Shown here in pieces: positions 54,551 through 64,000 of a DNA stretch of 64,000 bases. The stretch is taken from positions 1,984,001 to 2,048,000 of the forward strand of contig CBDFHN010000002.1 of assembly GCA_965247735.1 (NCBI GenBank), given 5' to 3'. The stretch's first letter is position 1; every line of letters begins with the position of its first letter. The notes beneath the pieces are model-generated. The model was not told the DNA's origin. It saw only the letters and a program-made list of their open reading frames with translations, and searched no databases. This DNA is from JAOXRU01 sp965247735 (lineage in GTDB: Bacteria; Bacteroidota; Bacteroidia; Flavobacteriales; Flavobacteriaceae). Made by a program: the position numbers and the translations under genes.

Positions 54551-57500
54551 TATCGTTTTAAAATCAAAAATCCTTTTAACTTATTAAAGTTATGTGTTCC
54601 ACTAATTTGAATATTGAAAAAATATGTTCCTGAAGGCAAAACTCCAGCTCCCATTTTTAATTTCTTATTGGCTTCACCTCTAAATACTCTTGAAGCATTA
54701 TCATAGCCACTAATTTGATACACTATATCTCCCCAACGGTTATAAACAGTCACCACATTATCGGGATGTTGCTCTATATCTTTAATCTCCCAATAGTCAT
54801 TAATCCCATCACCATCTGGTGAGAAACCTTGTTTGATTTTATTTTCAGGTAAATCCTCTTCCTCAGTTGTAAAACTAAATTCATCACAGCCTGTGGCGTT
54901 ACCAGCGTCATTATAAGCAACTATTGTTACATAATACTTGGTCTCAAATAAGAAATCTGATGTTGGATTATAAACCAATACATTTCCTAAGTCTAAATTA
55001 CCTACAACATCCGTTGCTCCCGAACTTGTGCCAATACTAATTTTATAGCCTGTAGCAGTAGTTACTGCTGACCAATCTAAATCGCTTGTTACAGCAATAT
55101 CTGGTGCTCCGTTTGATGGACTATTTAATTCTCCACATATTGGAACAACTACTAATCTTTCAGTTGTAAAACTCGTTTCTGTACACGTAACTGCATCGCC
55201 TGCTCCGTTATATGCAACAACAGTTACATAATAGGTAGTGTTTGACAAGAAATTTGCTGCTGGATTATAAACCAATACATTTCCCAAGTCTAAATTATCT
55301 ACAACATCCGTTGCTCCCGAACTTGTGCCAATACTAATTTTATAGCCTGTAGCAGTAGCTACTGCTGACCAATCTAAATTACTTGTTACAGCGATATCTG
55401 GCGCTCCGTTTGATGGGCTATCTAATTCTCCACATATTGGAACAACTACTAATGTTTCAGTTGTAAAACTCGTTTCTGTACACGTAACTGCATCGCCTGC
55501 TCCGTTATAGGCTACAACTGTTACATAATAGGTCGTGTTTGACATAAAATCTGATGTTGGATTATAAACCAATACATTTCCTAAGTCTAAATTACCTACA
55601 ACATCCGTTGCTCCCGAACTTGTGCCAATACTTATTTTATAGCCTGTAGCTGTAGTTACTGCTGACCAATCTAAATCACTTGTTACAGCAATATCTGGCG
55701 CTCCGTTTGATGGGCTATCTAATTCTCCACATATTGGAACAACTACTAATGTTTCAGTTGTAAAACTCGTTTCTGTACACGTAACTGCATCGCCTGCTCC
55801 ATTATAGGCTACAACTGTTACATAATAAGTAGTGTTTGACATAAAATCTGATGCTGGATTATAAACCAATACATTTCCTAAGTCTAAATTATCTACAACA
55901 TCCGTTGCTCCCGAACTTGTGCCAATACTAATTTTATAGCCTGTAGCTGTAGTTACTGCAGACCAATCTAAATCGCTTGTTACAGCGATATCTGGCGCTC
56001 CGTTTGATGGGCTATCTAATTCTCCACATATTGGAACGACTACTAATGTTTCAGTTGTAAAACTCGTTTCTGTACACGTAACTGCATCGCCTGCTCCGTT
56101 ATAGGCTACAACTGTTACATAATAGGTCGTGTTTGACATAAAATCTGATGTTGGATTATAAACCAATACATTTCCTAAGTCTAAATTACCTACAACATCC
56201 GTTGCTCCCGAACTTGTGCCAATACTTATTTTATAGCCTGTAGCTGTAGTTACTGCTGACCAATCTAAATCACTTGTTACAGCAATATCTGGCGCTCCGT
56301 TTGATGGGCTATCTAATTCTCCACATATTGGAACAACTACTAATGTTTCAGTTGTAAAACTCGTTTCTGTACACGTAACTGCATCGCCTGATCCATTATA
56401 GGCTACAACTGTTACATAATAGGTCGTGTTTGACATAAAATCTGATGTTGGATTATAAACCAATACATTTCCTAAGTCTAAATTACCTACAACATCCGTT
56501 GCTCCCGAACTTGTGCCAATACTTATTTTATAGCCTGTAGCTGTAGTTACTGCTGACCAATCTAAATTACTTGTTACAGCAATATCTGGCGCTCCGTTTG
56601 ATGGGCTATTTAATTCTCCACATATTGGAACAATTACTACTGTTTCCGTAGTAAAATTAGTCTCTGTACACGTAACTGCATCGCCTGATCCATTATAGGC
56701 TACAACTGTTACATAATAAGTAGTGTTTGACAAGAAATCTGATACTGGATTATAAACCAATACATTTCCTAAGTCTAAATTACCTACAACATCCGTTGCT
56801 CCCGAACTTGTGCCAATACTTATTTTATAACCTGTAGCTGTAGTTACTGCTGACCAATCTAAATTACTTGTTACAGCGATATCTGGCGCTCCGTTTGATG
56901 GGCTATCTAATTCTCCACATATTGGAACAACTACTAATGTTTCCGTAGTAAAATTGGTCTCTGTACACGTAACTGCATCGCCTGCTCCGTTATATGCAAC
57001 AACAGTTACATAATAGGTAGTGTTTGACAAGAAATTTGCTGATGGATTATAAATCAAAACATTTCCTAGGTCTAAATTATCTACAACATCCGTTGCTCCC
57101 GAACTTGTGCCAATACTTATTTTATAGCCTGTAGCTGTAGTTACTGCTGACCAATCTAAATTACTTGTTACAGCGATATCTGGTGCTCCGTTTGATGGGC
57201 TATTTAATTCTCCACATATTGGAACAACTACTAATGTTTCCGTAGTAAAATTGGTCTCTGTACACGTAACTGCATCGCCTGATCCATTATAGGCTACAAC
57301 TGTTACATAATAAGTAGTGTTTGACATAAAATCTGATGCTGGATTATAAACCAATACATTTCCTAAGTCTAAATTATCTACAACATCCGTTGCTCCCGAA
57401 CTTGTGCCTATACTAATTTTATAGCCTGTAGCTGTAGCTACTACTAACCAATCTAAATTACTTGTTACAGCAATATCTGGTGCTCCGTTTGATGGGCTAT

Positions 57501-60500
57501 TTAATTCTCCACATATTGGAACAACACTACAAACTTTACCAGCATCAGTAATTGTCCATCCATCAGTTCCTATCATTGCTGTCCTAGCTACTTCTGCTGT
57601 ACAATAGGTGCTATTTCCTCCACTAAAAGTAACATTTGGTTGCAATGTTTGGGCATTCCATCCGTTTAATAATGCATCATAATTTGTTGTTGATAACTTT
57701 GCATTATTAAACATACCTGCCATGTCTGTAACATTAGCAACATTCCATGACCCGATGTTTTGATCAAACGCAATAGCTTGCCCAAACATATAATTCATCT
57801 GTATTACCTTTGTTACATCCCAAGTACTAATATCTTGATTAAAGGAATTTGCATTACTAAACATTGATTGCATAGTCACCACATTAGAAACATCCCAACT
57901 ACCAATATCTTGATTAAATACTAAAGCAGAATTAAACATATAATCGATATTTATTACTGCGCTTAAATTCCAGTTTCCTATATCCTGATTAAAAGCAGTA
58001 GCTCCCCAAAACATTCCACTCATTGTAATTATTTTAGCAGTATTCCATGTACTTATATCCTGATTAAAATTACTTGTATAAGAAAACATTCCAGCCATAG
58101 TGGTAACTTTGGCAGTATTCCAATTACCTAAAGGGCTATTAAAAACAGAGAAAAAAAACATATTCCTCATATTGGTAACTGCAGCAGTGTTCCATGCAGA
58201 CAGATCTTGATTAAACGCTCTTGTTGAAGAAAACATCCCGTCCATATTTGTAACATTACCTACATTCCAAGTTCCTATAGGCTGATTAAACTCATCTGTA
58301 CTTGCAAACATTCCAGACATATTGGATACATTAGCAACATTCCAACCAGTAATATCCTGATTAAAAACAGTTGCAAAAATAAACATAGATTTCATATCGG
58401 TTACATTACTCACATCCCATCCAGAAATATCCTGATTAAGACTACTTGCATCTGAAAACATATGTGACATATCAGTAACCAAGCTTAAATCTGGGACATC
58501 TCCTGTATTCACAACAAGATTTTTACAGCCAGAAAAGCTCTTTCCCATAGAAGTCCATTGCCCATTTCCCCATTGCTCAACAGACAGTATTTTTTCTTTG
58601 TCTCCTGTATTGTTAAAAAAGATACGTGGAAACACACCTTGAATTCGTATCGTTTTAATACCAGCTGTTCCAAAATCGTGTGTAACTGACCCTGTTAATC
58701 CAAATTCATCAAAAGTTCCGTCATTATCCCAGTCTACATCATAATTATATGTCGCTCCTGAAAATGTAGGCATAGTAATTGATGTTGCAGAAGAAGTACC
58801 TGGGTTATCGGTTTTCCATGTAGTTACAAAATCTGTTGTATTTAATGCACAAGATAGTCCTGCATCTGTAATTGTCCATCCATCAGAACCTATCATTGCT
58901 GTTCTAGCTACTTCTGCTGTACAATAGGTACTATTCCCTCCGTCAAAAAGAACATTTGGCTGTAATACCTGAGCATTCCATCCGTTTAATAATGCATCAT
59001 AATTAGTTGTTGATAGTTTTGCGTCTTTAAACATATCAGTCATATCTGTAACATTAGCAATGTCCCAAGAGCTAATATTTTGATCAAAGGCAACAGCATT
59101 TTTAAACATCTCTTGCATGTTTAGCACTGCACTCACATCCCAACTACTAATATCTTGATTAAAACCGGTAGCCCCATCAAACACACCCCACATATTAGTG
59201 ACTTTAGCAACATTCCAACTGTTTAATTCTTGGTTAAAGGCAACAGCACCTCTAAACAAATAATCCATTTGGTTTACATTAGAAACATTCCAAGCATCGA
59301 TATTTTGATTAAAGGCAGGTGCATTACTAAACATTCCTTGAAGATTGATTACTGAAGAAACATTCCAAGTACCAATTGGTTGATTAAAGGATAATGCTCC
59401 TTCAAACATGCCACTCATTTGAGTAACTTTACTAACATCCCATGCACTTATATCATAATTAAAGTTTTTTACCCAAGTAAACATTACACTCATATCGGTT
59501 ACATTGCCTACTTGCCAAGCTCCAATATTTTGATCAAAAAGTAATGTTCCCCAAAACATCCCCTTCATATTAGTAACCAAACCAACATTCCATAAGCCTA
59601 GATCTTGATTGAATTCTTTGTTTTGAAAAAACATAAAGCTCATGTTTTTTACTTTCCCCGTATTCCAACTCCCTATAGGACTGTTATAAGAACAGTACGA
59701 AAACATATTGTTCATATCAGTCACCTCACTTACAACCCAAGAATTTAGATCTTGATTAAATGTCTTAGCAAAAGAAAACATCCTAGACATATTTGTTACT
59801 TTTCCAACATTCCATGTTCCTATTGCCTGGTTAAATACATCTGTACTGGCAAACATAGAACCCATATTAGTTACTTTTGCAACATTCCATACACCAATTG
59901 GCTGGTTAAATGCCTTTGCATTTTGAAACATCCCTAGCATACTAGTAACTTTTTCAACATTCCAACTTTCAATATTCTGATTGAATACTGTAGCGCCAGA
60001 AAAGACACCATTCATATTTTCAATAGTACTCACATCCCATCCAGAAATATCCTGATTAAGACTACTTGCATTTGAAAACATGTATGACATGTCTATTACC
60101 AAACTTAAATCTGGGACATCTCCTGCATTCACAACAAGATTTTTACAGCCATAAAAACTCCTTTCCATAGAAGTCCAAGCTATATTTCCCCACTGCTCTA
60201 CAGACAGTATCTTTTCTTTATCTCCTGTATAATTAAAGTAAATACGCGGAAACTGCCCTCTAATACGAATAGTGTAAGTACCAGCTACACCAAAATCATG
60301 AGTAACATCGCCAACTATTCCAAATTCATCAAAAACACCATCGTTATCCCAATCTACATCGTAGTTATAGGTTTCTCCGGAAAATGTTGGAATTGTAATT
60401 TGGGTGGCTGTGGAACTACCAGAGTTATCGGTTTTCCAAGTGGTTCTAAAATCTTGAGCAGTACTTGTGTAAATTAAAAAGCACAGCAACGTGGTAATAA

Positions 60501-60510
60501 TTGCTTTCAT
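54550..60510 (-). CDS. Giant repetitive surface protein: DUF285 blocks, 9 FN3-like repeats, T9SS type B domain
   Basis: 1986 residues. Signal peptide (1-19), then two long homologous blocks of BspA/DUF285 repeats (about 20-545 and 550-985), both starting with a TWKTDN...YDVDWDNDG piece. Next are nine nearly identical 99-residue repeats (about 992-1885; each with PICGEL, GAPDIAVTS, GYKISIGTSSGATDVV). A gliding-motility-associated C-terminal domain ends the protein (GFSPDGDGINDYWEI; NRWGDIVYQ). That end targets it to type IX secretion. An adhesin or gliding-type role is likely. PorP/SprF follows directly. Confidence 0.93.
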   Translation of the reverse strand: MKAIITTLLCFLIYTSTAQDFRTTWKTDNSGSSTATQITIPTFSGETYNYDVDWDNDGVFDEFGIVGDVTHDFGVAGTYTIRIRGQFPRIYFNYTGDKEKILSVEQWGNIAWTSMERSFYGCKNLVVNAGDVPDLSLVIDMSYMFSNASSLNQDISGWDVSTIENMNGVFSGATVFNQNIESWNVEKVTSMLGMFQNAKAFNQPIGVWNVAKVTNMGSMFASTDVFNQAIGTWNVGKVTNMSRMFSFAKTFNQDLNSWVVSEVTDMNNMFSYCSYNSPIGSWNTGKVKNMSFMFFQNKEFNQDLGLWNVGLVTNMKGMFWGTLLFDQNIGAWQVGNVTDMSVMFTWVKNFNYDISAWDVSKVTQMSGMFEGALSFNQPIGTWNVSSVINLQGMFSNAPAFNQNIDAWNVSNVNQMDYLFRGAVAFNQELNSWNVAKVTNMWGVFDGATGFNQDISSWDVSAVLNMQEMFKNAVAFDQNISSWDIANVTDMTDMFKDAKLSTTNYDALLNGWNAQVLQPNVLFDGGNSTYCTAEVARTAMIGSDGWTITDAGLSCALNTTDFVTTWKTDNPGTSSATSITMPTFSGATYNYDVDWDNDGTFDEFGLTGSVTHDFGTAGIKTIRIQGVFPRIFFNNTGDKEKILSVEQWGNGQWTSMGKSFSGCKNLVVNTGDVPDLSLVTDMSHMFSDASSLNQDISGWDVSNVTDMKSMFIFATVFNQDITGWNVANVSNMSGMFASTDEFNQPIGTWNVGNVTNMDGMFSSTRAFNQDLSAWNTAAVTNMRNMFFFSVFNSPLGNWNTAKVTTMAGMFSYTSNFNQDISTWNTAKIITMSGMFWGATAFNQDIGNWNLSAVINIDYMFNSALVFNQDIGSWDVSNVVTMQSMFSNANSFNQDISTWDVTKVIQMNYMFGQAIAFDQNIGSWNVANVTDMAGMFNNAKLSTTNYDALLNGWNAQTLQPNVTFSGGNSTYCTAEVARTAMIGTDGWTITDAGKVCSVVPICGELNSPSNGAPDIAVTSNLDWLVVATATGYKISIGTSSGATDVVDNLDLGNVLVYNPASDFMSNTTYYVTVVAYNGSGDAVTCTETNFTTETLVVVPICGELNSPSNGAPDIAVTSNLDWSAVTTATGYKISIGTSSGATDVVDNLDLGNVLIYNPSANFLSNTTYYVTVVAYNGAGDAVTCTETNFTTETLVVVPICGELDSPSNGAPDIAVTSNLDWSAVTTATGYKISIGTSSGATDVVGNLDLGNVLVYNPVSDFLSNTTYYVTVVAYNGSGDAVTCTETNFTTETVVIVPICGELNSPSNGAPDIAVTSNLDWSAVTTATGYKISIGTSSGATDVVGNLDLGNVLVYNPTSDFMSNTTYYVTVVAYNGSGDAVTCTETSFTTETLVVVPICGELDSPSNGAPDIAVTSDLDWSAVTTATGYKISIGTSSGATDVVGNLDLGNVLVYNPTSDFMSNTTYYVTVVAYNGAGDAVTCTETSFTTETLVVVPICGELDSPSNGAPDIAVTSDLDWSAVTTATGYKISIGTSSGATDVVDNLDLGNVLVYNPASDFMSNTTYYVTVVAYNGAGDAVTCTETSFTTETLVVVPICGELDSPSNGAPDIAVTSDLDWSAVTTATGYKISIGTSSGATDVVGNLDLGNVLVYNPTSDFMSNTTYYVTVVAYNGAGDAVTCTETSFTTETLVVVPICGELDSPSNGAPDIAVTSNLDWSAVATATGYKISIGTSSGATDVVDNLDLGNVLVYNPAANFLSNTTYYVTVVAYNGAGDAVTCTETSFTTERLVVVPICGELNSPSNGAPDIAVTSDLDWSAVTTATGYKISIGTSSGATDVVGNLDLGNVLVYNPTSDFLFETKYYVTIVAYNDAGNATGCDEFSFTTEEEDLPENKIKQGFSPDGDGINDYWEIKDIEQHPDNVVTVYNRWGDIVYQISGYDNASRVFRGEANKKLKMGAGVLPSGTYFFNIQISGTHNFNKLKGFLILKR
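54858..57530 (-). repeat. Nine near-identical 297-bp tandem repeats inside the giant gene
   Basis: The period of exactly 297 bases (99 codons) can be read from the recurring CTCCACATATTGGAAC at 55131, 55428 and so on. Copies differ at few sites, such as AAC/GAC codons (SNLDW/SDLDW), which suggests recent expansion or ongoing conversion. Length polymorphism between strains is likely. Confidence 0.92.
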
Positions 60511-60811
60511 GTTGGGACAGTTAGCGTTAGAGGTTTATTATACCCTAAAAAAGCACAACACTCTCATTTTAAGCAGTGTGGGCTATAGGTGGTTTTAAGG
60601 ATAAAAATACTAGATAGATCATTTCTCCTTATTCCCTGTTTATAGTGAAAATCATACCCCTGAAAACAGGGATAAGGAATAGTAGAAAAATAAAAAGCTC
60701 GCTAGTTTTCTGTTTATCACAAAAAACTTAACGAGCTTCTTTATATCTGAATGAGGCAAAACATTAAAACTTTGCCCTAACTATATCAATAATCTTAGTA
60801 AAATAATTCTA
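60511..60811. other. Interval between giant gene and Kelch gene, with hairpins
   Basis: No gene seen. A long, nearly perfect dyad is at 60626-60641 and 60665-60680 (TTCCCTGTTT / AAACAGGGAT). A terminator-like hairpin at 60695-60738 has AAGCTCG / CGAGCTT arms and T-rich exit on the minus strand, fitting the end of the Kelch transcript. Confidence 0.6.
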
Positions 60812-62059
60812 CTATTCAAAAAACCAAACATCGTTTTTAAACAAACCAAAATCAGAACCTCCAATAGTAAGCATTTTATCATTAAAAACAGTAGTACTAT
60901 GCCCAGCTCTATTTCGAAAAGCCATTGGAGAAACTACCTTTGTAAATATTATACCATCTTCGGTATACATAATATCGTTGGTAAGTTCAGATCCTGTAGT
61001 TGTTCCTGCTATAATCCATATTTTATTATCATAAACAGTAGCTGTATGCTCATTCCTAACATCAAAAGAACCATTGTTTTCAAGCTGTACCCAATTGACA
61101 CCATCTGTACTATTCCAAACATCGTTTTTAAGTCCATTGCTATACCCACCTATAATCCATATTTTGTCTTTATAAACCAAAGTTGTATGATCATATCGTC
61201 TACGGGTTGGGAAATTTGAATCTTGTTCTTTTGTCCAATGTTCGCCATCTTCACTTGACCAAGTTTCAAACTTAAAATCTTCATTTAACTTAATCCCTCC
61301 ATGCATCCATAATTTCCCTTTAAAAGAAACTAAAGAAAATCCTGATCTTTCTGAAAACTCAGCACTATCTGTTACTTTATTCCAAGTAATACCGTCGGTG
61401 CTATTCCAGATATCATTGGTAGCATTATCTTCTACTTCTCCTCCAATAAGCCATAGTTTATCTTTAAAGACAACAACTGCATGGTGCTTTCTTGGTTCAA
61501 ACCTATCTGATGTTGGTATTTGATTCCAGGTTAGTCCATCTTCACTAGTCCAAATTTCATCTTTATTTGGGCGTTTATCACCTCCAATTAAAAACAGCTT
61601 TCCATTAAAAACAGTACAAGTATGGTCATATCTTCCCGAAAAATCTGCGTTTAATACCGTTGCAGCTTCAGGAATTTGAATTGCTCTTGTTGTAAAACTA
61701 AATACAGAACTTTCGGTAGATTTCCCTTTAGTATCAAAAGCAATAACCTTCCAATAATAAGTTGTATTTAGCGCCAGTTTATCCTCAATTTTATAAGTTG
61801 TCTCTTGTAAATTATTTGTTAGCTCATTCTCTGGAGATTCTTTAATATCCAACACTAATTTGTACGACACATCATCTCCATCTGGATCTATTGCATTTTC
61901 CCAAGTAAAACTAGGATATGGATCTACTTTTTCTTCCTTATCAGCAATAGTAAGTAACGAAAAAGTTTTGGGAGCGCTATTCTCAACAATAGCGGAATCA
62001 TCATTTTTACATCCTATAAAAACTAGGGATGCAATCAAAAAAACATAAGTATTTCTCAT
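60812..62059 (-). CDS. FN3-like plus Kelch-repeat lipoprotein
   Basis: 415 residues. Lipobox LVFIGCKNDDS (Cys16). A fibronectin-like domain (about 30-125; DPYPSFTWENAIDPDGDDV, YYWKVIAFD) is followed by a six-bladed Kelch-type propeller (about 140-415; HTCTVFNGKLFLIGG, HHAVVVFKDKLWLIGG and so on, with W-x-S-x-DG-x-TW). Probably a surface or outer-membrane binding protein. It ends at the hairpin at 60695-60738. Same transcription direction as the giant protein, but separated by 300 bases. Confidence 0.88.
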   Translation of the reverse strand: MRNTYVFLIASLVFIGCKNDDSAIVENSAPKTFSLLTIADKEEKVDPYPSFTWENAIDPDGDDVSYKLVLDIKESPENELTNNLQETTYKIEDKLALNTTYYWKVIAFDTKGKSTESSVFSFTTRAIQIPEAATVLNADFSGRYDHTCTVFNGKLFLIGGDKRPNKDEIWTSEDGLTWNQIPTSDRFEPRKHHAVVVFKDKLWLIGGEVEDNATNDIWNSTDGITWNKVTDSAEFSERSGFSLVSFKGKLWMHGGIKLNEDFKFETWSSEDGEHWTKEQDSNFPTRRRYDHTTLVYKDKIWIIGGYSNGLKNDVWNSTDGVNWVQLENNGSFDVRNEHTATVYDNKIWIIAGTTTGSELTNDIMYTEDGIIFTKVVSPMAFRNRAGHSTTVFNDKMLTIGGSDFGLFKNDVWFFE

Positions 62060-62241
62060 AGCAATAAAATAAAGGGCTTTCTTTTAAAACAATCATCAAA
62101 GCGTACTTACAAATGAAGTTTTATAATGTGTTTATTTTTTTTCGTAAAAATAGTCCTAATACTTCAACTCAAAAGAGATAGAAAAGAAATTTAAGTAATT
62201 CTTAACATAGTAGAGTCTAGTGTTAAAAATAGTCTTAAAAT

Positions 62242-62273
62242 AAGCTATAGCTAGAATCAACTAGCTATAGCTT
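62242..62273 (-). terminator. Terminator of der
   Basis: Perfect 13-base stem AAGCTATAGCTAG / CTAGCTATAGCTT with a 6-base loop, about 27 bases beyond the der stop and followed on the minus strand by TTATTTT. Confidence 0.75.
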
Positions 62274-62299
62274 AATAATATTTTTTTAACTAAACTGTA

Positions 62300-63607
62300 T
62301 TACTTTTTACGCATATAAATAGAAATCGGAACTCCAGTAAAATTATAGTGTTCCCGAAGCTTATTTTCCAAGAAACGGATATAGGATTCTCTTACATATT
62401 GTGGTAAATTACAGAAAAATGCAAATTGCGGATGATTTGTCGGCAATTGCATACAGTATTTTATTTTTATAAACTTTCCTTTTAAAGCTGGCGGAGAATA
62501 ATTCTCGATTAATGGCAACATTAGCTCATTAAGTTTACTTGTTGATATGCGGAGTGATCTTCCTTGATAAACTTCCACAGCAGTTTCTATCGCTTTAAAC
62601 AAACGTTGCTTTGTTAATGCTGATATAAAGATAATTGGCACATCTGTAAATGGTGCTGTTTGCTCTTTAATATGAGTTTCAAAGGCCTTAGTAGTGTGGG
62701 TATCTTTATCTACTAAATCCCATTTATTTACTAGTATTACAATTCCTTTATTGTTATTAACCGCAAGCCAAAATATTTTTTGCACCTGTGAATCAAATCC
62801 ACGAGTAGCATCAACCACTAACAAACATACATCTGCATGTTCTATAGCACGTACCGATCGCATTACAGAATAAAATTCTAAATCTTCTTTCACCTTAGTT
62901 TTTCTACGAATACCCGCAGTATCTACTAAGTTAAACTCAAAACCGTACCTATTATATTTTGTATCTATACTATCTCTTGTTGTTCCGGCAATGTCAGTAA
63001 CAATATAGCGTTCTTCACCAATAAGTGCATTTATAAAAGATGATTTTCCTGCATTAGGTCTTCCTACCACTGCAAAACGTGGTAAATCGTCTTTATCGTC
63101 TCCTTCTACTTCCGGAGGAAGTACTTTTACAAGTTCATCTAAGAGTTCACCTGTTCCACTTCCATTTATAGATGCTATTGGATAATATTCACCTAATCCT
63201 AATGAATAAAACTCGGCTGCATCATGTAACCTGTTGGCAGCATCTACTTTATTAACAGCCAAAAGCACAGGTTTATTAACACGCCTAAGCAAGTTAGCAA
63301 CTTCTTCATCCATTCCTGTAATTCCTGTTTCTACATCAACTACAAAAACAATTACATCAGCTTCATCGATAGCCAATTCTACTTGTTTATCTATTTCTGC
63401 TTCAAAAACGTCATCACTTCCTACAACATAACCTCCAGTATCGATTACCGAAAACTCTCTTCCATTCCAATCTGTCTTTCCATAATGACGATCTCTGGTT
63501 ACACCACTTACCGCATCTACAATGGCTTCTCTCCTTTGAATTAATCGATTAAAAAAAGTTGATTTCCCAACATTAGGTCTCCCTACAATAGCAACAATCG
63601 CGCCCAT
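62300..63607 (-). CDS. der: Ribosome-assembly GTPase Der (EngA)
   Basis: 435 residues, normal length. Two GTPase domains: [12 protein letters not shown] at about 8-19, with DTGG and NKVD; and [12 protein letters not shown] at about 182-193, with DTAGIRRK and NKWDLVD. The C-terminal KH-like domain has [16 protein letters not shown] and [16 protein letters not shown]. It acts in 50S subunit maturation. A TACCTTTG box (complement 63626-63633) lies 18 bases upstream. Confidence 0.97.
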   Translation of the reverse strand: MGAIVAIVGRPNVGKSTFFNRLIQRREAIVDAVSGVTRDRHYGKTDWNGREFSVIDTGGYVVGSDDVFEAEIDKQVELAIDEADVIVFVVDVETGITGMDEEVANLLRRVNKPVLLAVNKVDAANRLHDAAEFYSLGLGEYYPIASINGSGTGELLDELVKVLPPEVEGDDKDDLPRFAVVGRPNAGKSSFINALIGEERYIVTDIAGTTRDSIDTKYNRYGFEFNLVDTAGIRRKTKVKEDLEFYSVMRSVRAIEHADVCLLVVDATRGFDSQVQKIFWLAVNNNKGIVILVNKWDLVDKDTHTTKAFETHIKEQTAPFTDVPIIFISALTKQRLFKAIETAVEVYQGRSLRISTSKLNELMLPLIENYSPPALKGKFIKIKYCMQLPTNHPQFAFFCNLPQYVRESYIRFLENKLREHYNFTGVPISIYMRKK

Positions 63608-63625
63608 ATTTTCTATTTAACGGGG

Positions 63626-63633
63626 CAAAGGTA
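63626..63633 (-). promoter_or_regulatory. -7 box of der (TACCTTTG)
   Basis: Exact TAnnTTTG on the minus strand 18 bases before the der ATG. Confidence 0.5.
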
Positions 63634-63731
63634 GTGTATTTACTTGTACAAGAAAAAACTGTATCTTACACATCCATCTTTTTTTAAGAAAAAACATATT
63701 TCGAAAACAACTAACTAGCAAATACTTTTCT

Positions 63732-64000
63732 ATGAATCTTAATAATGAAATTGTTTTTCGCCCTAGATTTCAACTAGAACTTGAAGAAAAAAACACAGCT
63801 ATTCTTGCCCTATTTGAGAACTGTGCTAAAACGCAAAATCGTTTTATTGTCTCAAGAATAGATAATCATGTGTTTATTAAATTTCCTAAAAAAGAACAAA
63901 CCTTTTGGTCTCCACAACTACATTTAGAAATTGATGAAACCACAACAAATAAAAGTCGCCTTTATGGCCTGTTTGGTCCTAACCCTACAGTATGGACTTT
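63732..64000 (+). CDS. 5' part of an uncharacterised protein (3' end outside window)
   Basis: Open from ATG 63732 to the end of the window (89 complete codons). It begins MNLNNEIVFRPRFQLEL and continues with KTQNRFIVSRIDNHVFIKFP, FWSPQLHLEIDE and LYGLFGPNPTVWTF. I know this start from short conserved Bacteroidota proteins without a function. Family and full length cannot be judged from the part shown. Confidence 0.7.
   Translation, partial: MNLNNEIVFRPRFQLELEEKNTAILALFENCAKTQNRFIVSRIDNHVFIKFPKKEQTFWSPQLHLEIDETTTNKSRLYGLFGPNPTVWT

Overview
The window reads as a chromosomal segment of a marine-type Bacteroidota of the family Flavobacteriaceae. The DNA is AT-rich. Promoter -7 boxes of the TAnnTTTG type can be seen. 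Typical lineage families are present: a TonB-dependent receptor, PorP/SprF beside a protein with a gliding-motility C-terminal domain (type IX secretion), hybrid two-component and LytS/LytTR regulators, a GSCFA protein, DUF5522 and DUF4230. No tRNA, rRNA, CRISPR array or intact insertion sequence was seen.

Layout. 1-3659: 3' part of a TonB-dependent receptor and a DASS-type anion transporter. 3660-9169: mostly housekeeping and small envelope genes (a Spy-like periplasmic protein, hemL, a glucosaminidase with LysM, a PLP desulfhydrase/deaminase, a tiny HExxH protein, DUF5522, DUF4136). 9207-16620: an amino-acid region with an Lrp regulator divergent from an iron-dependent aromatic amino acid hydroxylase, then a shrunken and degenerate hybrid sensor kinase, a fatty acid hydroxylase and a group II PLP decarboxylase. 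17395-31891: eight tightly packed co-directional genes for exported proteins. Seven share one unrecognised architecture marked by a Y-Y-Y-L-P-like motif, and one carries two separate HExxH metallopeptidase motifs. 32035-38651: ECF sigma factor, membrane TPR protein, small lipoprotein, subtilisin-like lipoprotein and a periplasm-facing TPR-CHAT caspase-like protein, with five tandem 168-bp cloverleaf-like repeats before the CHAT gene. 38672-43675: GSCFA protein, alaS, M23 peptidase and MerR regulator. 44005-53210: LytTR/LytS pair followed by cadherin/NHL and cadherin/BspA-type surface lipoproteins. 53211-62059: REP-like hairpins, PorP/SprF, a 1986-residue repetitive adhesin-like T9SS cargo and a Kelch lipoprotein. 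62300-64000: der and the start of another gene.

The most promising candidate for an undescribed system is 17395-31891, possibly with the adjacent 32035-38651 module. The first is a one-direction operon of exported paralogues plus a double zincin. The second is a sigma/anti-sigma-like switch with two unrelated periplasmic protease types. My reading is that the second module is an envelope signalling or proteolytic cascade and the first builds or processes an envelope or extracellular assembly. Co-function of the two blocks is inferred only from adjacency and orientation.
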